Below the pieces are notes generated by a model, which was given only the letters and a program-made list of their open reading frames with translations, made no database searches and had not been told where the DNA came from. From Jacaranda mimosifolia (Eukaryota; Streptophyta; Magnoliopsida; Lamiales; Bignoniaceae), in assembly GCA_018894105.1 (NCBI GenBank), contig CM032125.1, positions 27,823,032 through 27,887,031 of the forward strand: a stretch of DNA of 64,000 bases, read 5' to 3'. The position numbers and the translations under genes are program-made. Positions 58,810-64,000 of the stretch are shown one piece after another; position 1 is the first letter of the stretch, and each line of letters starts with the position of its first letter.

Positions 58810-59769
58810 AAAGACTAAGGTCTTAATTCAATTGCTCTGTAATATGATTCCAAATCAATGAAGACACTTTAAATTCGGTAAACTACTTACTCTTAACTGC
58901 AACTATGGTTTCTGACTCAACTTAATAAATGAGTTAATTATTTATAGCGACCTTGTAGTTGACCATGATTTCCATTTCAAACTAGGACCATAGCTTCTAG
59001 CTCCACTTAATAAACGAGTTGATCGCTTGGAGTCAACCCCCTACTCTACTGCAAAATAATGCCAAACCACAATCACGACAACTAGCCCAACCGCTTCATA
59101 AACAAAATAATTGCTTAAATTCGACCATGTAGTCAACCACAACCTAAATTGACCCTGTAGTTGATTAGCATATTAAAGTCGCTCAACGAATGCACGCATT
59201 ACGATGTAAATTTAACACAACAATTTGAAGTCAATTTAATGAAGTTGATCTAAATTCGGCAACGGCTTCAAGCATAAATGTTTGACTATGCGAAAAAATT
59301 TTAGTCAACTAAATCATCGAGTAGAAAGATAATGTCAAAACTAATATTGAATGAATTAGATCGATACGAAAATTATTTGATCTAGTCAGTTAATTCCTTT
59401 TAAGTCGATCTCATAATCGACCAATACTTTGTTGTAAAATAGTCAAGTATTACTCATTCATTTACTAAAATATTGTACTACTCGACCAGAAACATGGAAG
59501 AAAACTTCACTTCTATATTTAATGATGCAATCATCATAAAGAAATAAATCGAGAAGAAAATAGTAAAAAAAAAGGGTGAATCGACAAAGAAAAACAAGCA
59601 AACGTTGATATTATAAACTAAAATATCAACTTATATGATTACAAAGCCAAGATACATCAAATTGTTCTGAATGCTTTGCAGGGTGATGAAACTTAAACAA
59701 ATTAAATAACAAAAACAGTTGCAGTCTCAACTCAACCCAGCTCCCTCCCCTCAACTAACTCGTGCAGCT
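58810..59769. other. Spacer between pol and the antisense ORF
   Basis: Noncoding. The repeated GACCATGTAGTCAACCA and TCGACC words give it an internally repetitive look (about 58950-59180), but no clean tandem array was seen. Confidence 0.45.
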
Positions 59770-61520
59770 ACTACCTCATCAATAGCATGGTTGAGCTCAT
59801 CTCTAGAAAGACGCAAAGAATAGTGGTAGGCCTTTGACCTCCTACTCAGGGCGCTGGCGTAAGCAGTGGTTGTATAGCTACCGTAGGTCGAGATAGACCT
59901 ACCTTCTCAATGAGAAATATGTGGTTGACTGTGCGAAAGTAAGCTGCAACATCGACCTTGCCCTCATTGATGTCGAATGGAAATTCATTAACAAAAGCAA
60001 ACTCATCTGCCACTTAAACCGCCCTCAAGTGCATAGTAGCCTAGCCCTTTCCGTAGGAGCACTGTTGTCGGTGGGCACGGTGTCAAAATAGTCCTCCAGT
60101 TGCTCGTTCTGTAACACATTCAGGCACTCTTTATCCTTCGTTTTGAACTTGTAGCCTAAGAATTCAATCTGCTTCACAGCTTTTTCAAAGGCCTTCTTTG
60201 TATCATCGACTGCGAAGACGACGCTTGCATCTTGAAATGTTGAGAACAGTATGAACTGCTAAATCGCTTTTTTCTGAATGCCCAGCAGCGTCTTAAAGAA
60301 TTCGTCTCGAGTATATCCAGTTACATTGTTATGCCCCAACACTCGACTAGCACTGTGGGCTGCTTCTGCTTCCAACCTCACCTTGTGTAGGAGTCATCGA
60401 GGTGACTCTTCTCAATCACCACAGCTACTAGCAGTGCATCTTTCTCTTTGACCTGAAGAGTAAGCTCATAAACCCTCGACTGTAGTAAGTTGAGTTTAGT
60501 CTGTGCCACATCAACATCCTTTTTCCCTTATTAGATCTCCTCACTATCATCGAAGACCAACTCAAGCCTCTAATAAAAGTGGTAGCCCAGCTGCCCGACC
60601 TACGATAAAGGAAAATTTCATCAAAAATTAAAAACAAATTACCCGTTTTAAAAATTAGAAAAACTCTATGAAAAACTTACCATGTTCACATGACATGCGA
60701 ACGCCTTTAGGGCCTCCAGCTACCCCAAATCTAACAGCTTCTTTTGGCCTAACATGAATAGACCAACCATCAACACTTTTAGAAGGCCCACACCAGTCGG
60801 TCCTGCCCTCAGCATAGAGGTCGAATTTATAACCCCCACTTCAATTCCAAACCTGGGGCCTGGGAAAGTGGGCAGTGGGAATAATTCATCGTCGGACCGA
60901 GGGTTGAAGAGCGAAGGCTCGTTAGCCTCCCGTTTTCTTTTCTCAACAATAGTTGTCTTTCGATGAGGAGTAGGTTGGTTGATAGTTGGCCTCTTCTATT
61001 GAGCAACTAAACTAACTGTCTTGATAGGAGATGGTCAAATAGGTTGAGGAGCAAGCGATAGTGCCTGTGGTTGTGGAGCCATTTAAGGGGCACCTTCTCA
61101 ACAAACAGTTGCCTGAGGGCGCTCTTGCACTATTTGTTAGCACTCCATTGCCTGTTGGCGAGTGTAGTTCATAATTTTAGCTCGATCTAAGATAAACACG
61201 AAAAAAAATTGCCAATTAGATTTACCTGTTGCCAGTTATGAGGTCTACTATGGGCTGTGCTAGGGGAAACCTAAGCCCACACTTTAGGGCATCCTCAAAA
61301 ATTGTGATGCAACCAATTGGGGGTCCATGCATCCGATCATTGGAGCCAAGGACAATCAACTCGAACCCTTAAAAAATGTGGTATAACTGCCTAATGGACT
61401 TGAGATCCCCATCTTTGATCCTAGATATAATTTCACTATAGTAGTCGGACATGAATAACCTACCAGAGAGACGGGAGGTTGACCTAGCTCAGCCCCATCC
61501 CCCAAATGAACTCGAGTTTC
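59770..61520 (-). pseudogene. Antisense extra ORF of Tat element 2
   Basis: On the minus strand, opposite to pol, text from about 61455 reads MSDYYSEIISRIKDGDLKSI, then GFELIVLGSNDRMHGPPIG, CITIFEDALKCGLRFP and PIVDLI. This is clearly the same protein as the ORF at 17818-19545 (MTTHYSDIVSK..., CITIFEDVMKCGLRFP). It belongs to the gypsy-type transposon domain family. Downstream parts are frameshifted; minus frames at 60428-60637 belong to its decayed C-terminal region. Function unknown. Confidence 0.75.
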
Positions 61521-62105
61521 ACTCAAACTCTTAGAAGTGCTAGAACTATCACTTGAAGACTAGCTAGCCCCGTTAGTCGAGTCACCTACCCTCTAGTCGA
61601 ATGCACACCCCATCGAGTTTCCTCACTGTCACTTCACCTATCGGTAACATCACAAAAACCCTCAACATGTTAACTATGGAATATATGGTCGAAACAAAGA
61701 AGAATAAATTTGCTCAAAATCATAGGAGACTTATGTAGTTAGCAAGATTAGGCCAAACTCGACTATTGACAAGAGCATTAAAATGTAGAGCTCGACCAAG
61801 TGTATTGCTATAAAAGTGTAAATGAGGGATTTTCACTACACTATTTATCGGTTCCAGCTAGAGGGAAACTTAACCAGCTAAACTGACTAACTACAGGGCA
61901 TTTATAACGCATTTGCGGTTCAAAAATTGCTCTACCCAATGTAATTGATGCATTAAATGCATTGAAACTCTTGTCGATTTTTTAAATTTAAATATTATCG
62001 ATGCATTGGTTTTTTTGTAGAATGTATTACAATTTCTAAATATAACTACTCCTTATTCCTTCTCGCTGCACAGCTCGATCAGGACTCGGGAGTGGGGGAA
62101 ACTCA
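61521..62105 (+). other. Region before the Tat 3' LTR
   Basis: Noncoding. It ends CGGGAGTGGGGGAAACTCA, the purine tract, directly before the 3' LTR. Confidence 0.6.
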
Positions 62106-62968
62106 TAATATGGGATAACCCAATAGGCCCACTAACATTCAACTAGGCCAAAGATGTGATATAGAACAACATAATTAGCAATTAGGCCTAGTCCATCAAT
62201 AATTGACCAGGTGATCAACCAGGCCCAAGTCCTCATTGGACCATCTCGCCAGCACAAGTATCAACACCTTGCCCGGTCAACCAGAGTATGGTCGATCAAC
62301 TTGAGGATAACCATTCGACTCCTAGCCAGAGAGAGGCTTGAACCAAATAGAGTTCCATTACCTCCACCAGAAATGCACGGATGACTGACAGATGAGGAAA
62401 CACTCAACCCTAAGAGGTCGATCTGAGCGGCTTAGAGCAATGCCGTGCCACCAATCACAGTTGCATCGAATGTGCCGCTACCACATCTCTGCCACATTAA
62501 ATGCTCTGACATATGGCATACCTCTACATTAATCTACCACCATGCTGCAGAACTAGAGTAGTGTATGCATTCAACATAAGGACATGTCCCAGGGAGCATG
62601 AGGAGTTGCCACCTAGAAAAGTACATGAAAGGAAGAAGACCTAAAGGCCCTCAAGGAAAGACAAAGGCCCTCTTTGCCTAAACGGGGGTATCATTAACAT
62701 ATCAATTTCTCAAGAAAGGTTATAAATACCATATTATCATCCTTCAACAAAGGAGGCTCATTATCACCTAAGCCCTCACTTTGCTACTCTATTATCTAGT
62801 CAATTAAGTATTAACTTGAGCGTTGGAGTGCCTTAGCTGAGGATACCTCGACTAGCCTAACGTGTGCTGTTGGTTGTAGGACTCAACTGGACTACATCCT
62901 TACATTCCACCTACACCTCCCTTTTTGGTTGATCATAGTGGGCCATCAAGCAGATCATTCCATCATCA
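62106..62968 (+). repeat. 3' LTR of Tat element 2
   Basis: The 863-bp LTR starts TAATATGGGATAACCC (TG changed to TA) and ends CATCATCA. It is collinear with 51262-52059 apart from the extra stretch at about 62478-62545. Confidence 0.85.
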
Positions 62969-63470
62969 AATATGTTGTGATTTGATCATTTGAGTAATTA
63001 TAAGTAAGTTATTATTTTTATAATAAACCATCAATTTTGAATTAGTTAATCTTTTGCATCCTCTTCTAGCATGTTATAATTACTCCTTTGGGTATATATT
63101 ATTTATTACATTCAAATTCCAATTCACTAAAAGTAAAAAAATTTGCAATTTCTATTGAGAACTCAAATATCAAAAGAAAAAACTAATTATGGCTTGAAAA
63201 CAATTTTTTAGTATAAAATCAGTAAGGATGTTAGATTACATTTAGAAAATACATACTCTTAATATATAATGTATTAATTTTAACCGTGCATAGCACTGGG
63301 TATATACTAATAAAAATAATATTATCTTTTCTCTAATTCTCTCTTATTTATTTATCGCGTGGAGGGCATAATCCTAAATATTTAATACATCTTTTGAGGA
63401 TTGATAATAACAATGGAAATGTTTGGTTATATTTTACCAAAACAAAATATTTTTGTCAAAATATAACCAA
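62969..63470. other. Intergenic, no gene
   Basis: AT-rich sequence with no supported feature, ending in ACCAA immediately before the CACTA terminus. Confidence 0.5.
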
Positions 63471-64000
63471 CACTACAAGAGAGCAGGGTTTTAGAGACGG
63501 AATTTTCCGTCTCTAATACCCTATTTTCTGTCTCTGAATAAAATAGAGACGGAGTAACTTTGTCTCTAAAACCATGGCTGAAAGCCTTGTCTCTGATTCA
63601 GTGGCTAAATAAATTCTGTCTCTAAATTTACAGACGGACCTATATCTGTCTCGAATCCGTCTTTAATTTCTAATATATTTTAGGCAAAAATCCATCTTTG
63701 ATTTCGTAGATCTTCTGTCTTTAATTCCATCTGTAAAGTTATAAATATATAAAATGAACCGTCTCTAATTCCATCTCTAACTCGGCTATTGATTTTCAAA
63801 ATCCATCTCTCATTCCATCTCTAACCTCACTATTATTTATTAATGTCTGTAGTTTCGTCTTGATTTTGCCCTCAAAGTTGATGTCATCTATTGATATTTG
63901 AACCTCTAATTTAATTTTTAAATCTAATCAATTTTCAAATTTATTTATAACCTTGATATTTTTTTCTTTAAATCCAAATTTAATCCCAAACATAATAAGC
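63471..64000 (+). mobile_element. CACTA (En/Spm) transposon terminus, runs off window
   Basis: CACTACAAGAGAGCAGGG is a standard CACTA terminal repeat. It is followed by subterminal repeats of AGAGACGGA and its complement TCCGTCTCT, in direct and inverted order, at least ten times up to about 63830 (for example TTTCCGTCTCTAA, AGAGACGGAGTAA). Such arrays bind the transposase in this superfamily. The rest of the element lies beyond the window. Confidence 0.85.

Larger units (their letters stand above)
51262..62968 (+). mobile_element. Full-length Tat-lineage Ty3/Gypsy element 2
   Basis: LTRs lie at 51262-52059 and 62106-62968, with a 5-bp duplication with one change (GATAT / AATAT). After the 5' LTR comes TTGGCACCATTTGTGGGTTC, which resembles the primer site of many plant Gypsy elements (TTGGCGCCGTCTGTGGG). 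GGGAGTGGGGGAAA precedes the 3' LTR. Order: gag, protease, RT, RNase H, a second RNase H of the Tat type, integrase, then an ORF on the opposite strand. The double RNase H and the extra ORF place it in the Tat lineage. It is decayed by many stops and frameshifts, and a hAT-like MITE splits the gag region. Confidence 0.9.

Overview
This window is repeat-dominated, AT-rich plant nuclear DNA, most likely from an angiosperm. The evidence is introns with GT-AG borders, Ty1/Copia and Ty3/Gypsy (Tat and Del/Tekay-like) retrotransposons, MULE, hAT and CACTA ends, and a secreted eight-cysteine lipid-transfer-type protein. No rRNA, tRNA, CRISPR array or bacterial-type operon was seen. Only two genes look intact: paralogous two-exon genes for a 113-residue secreted protein with an eight-cysteine fold, at 12329-13317 and 48276-49227 (+). 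They lie in a duplicated block whose upstream part also survives, without the gene, near 29.9 kb.

Layout. 422-3576 is a degenerate Copia element with an exact 5-bp target duplication and a strongly deleted body. 5038-6516 holds two copies of one hAT-like non-autonomous element in inverted orientation. 8040-9285 is hAT-like remnant sequence. 11160-13482 is duplication copy A with the first secreted-protein gene. 13483-16495 is a minus-strand Copia truncated by a minus-oriented Tat-lineage Gypsy fragment (16496-19550) that keeps one LTR and the extra antisense ORF. 19717-29022 contains three roughly 1.4-2.9 kb LTRs of the Del/Tekay type, one of them a clean solo LTR with a perfect TATAC duplication. 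30375-32089 is a long-TIR MULE-like element with a hAT-like MITE nested inside it.

32645-47074 is a 14.4-kb nest that splits duplication copy B: a Copia element carries a MULE, with a decayed transposase on the minus strand and a decayed zf-GRF protein gene on the plus strand, and the MULE is in turn interrupted by a 2.15-kb LTR with an adjoining tRNA-Met-type primer site. 47075-49400 is the rest of copy B with the second secreted-protein gene. 51262-62968 is a full-length but decayed Tat-lineage Gypsy element: LTR, gag, protease, RT, RNase H, second RNase H, integrase, antisense ORF, LTR. A 1.1-kb hAT-like MITE interrupts its gag region. The window ends inside a CACTA transposon that begins at 63471.

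Nearly all transposon coding regions carry stops and frameshifts, so most of the sequence is a fossil record of nested insertions. I did not find a convincing new biological system. The most distinctive items are the inverted hAT pair (a potential 1.48-kb hairpin), the MULE with a companion zf-GRF gene, the antisense ORF seen in two Tat elements, a cluster of short imperfect palindromes inside the solo LTR, and the insertion history readable from the duplicated locus.
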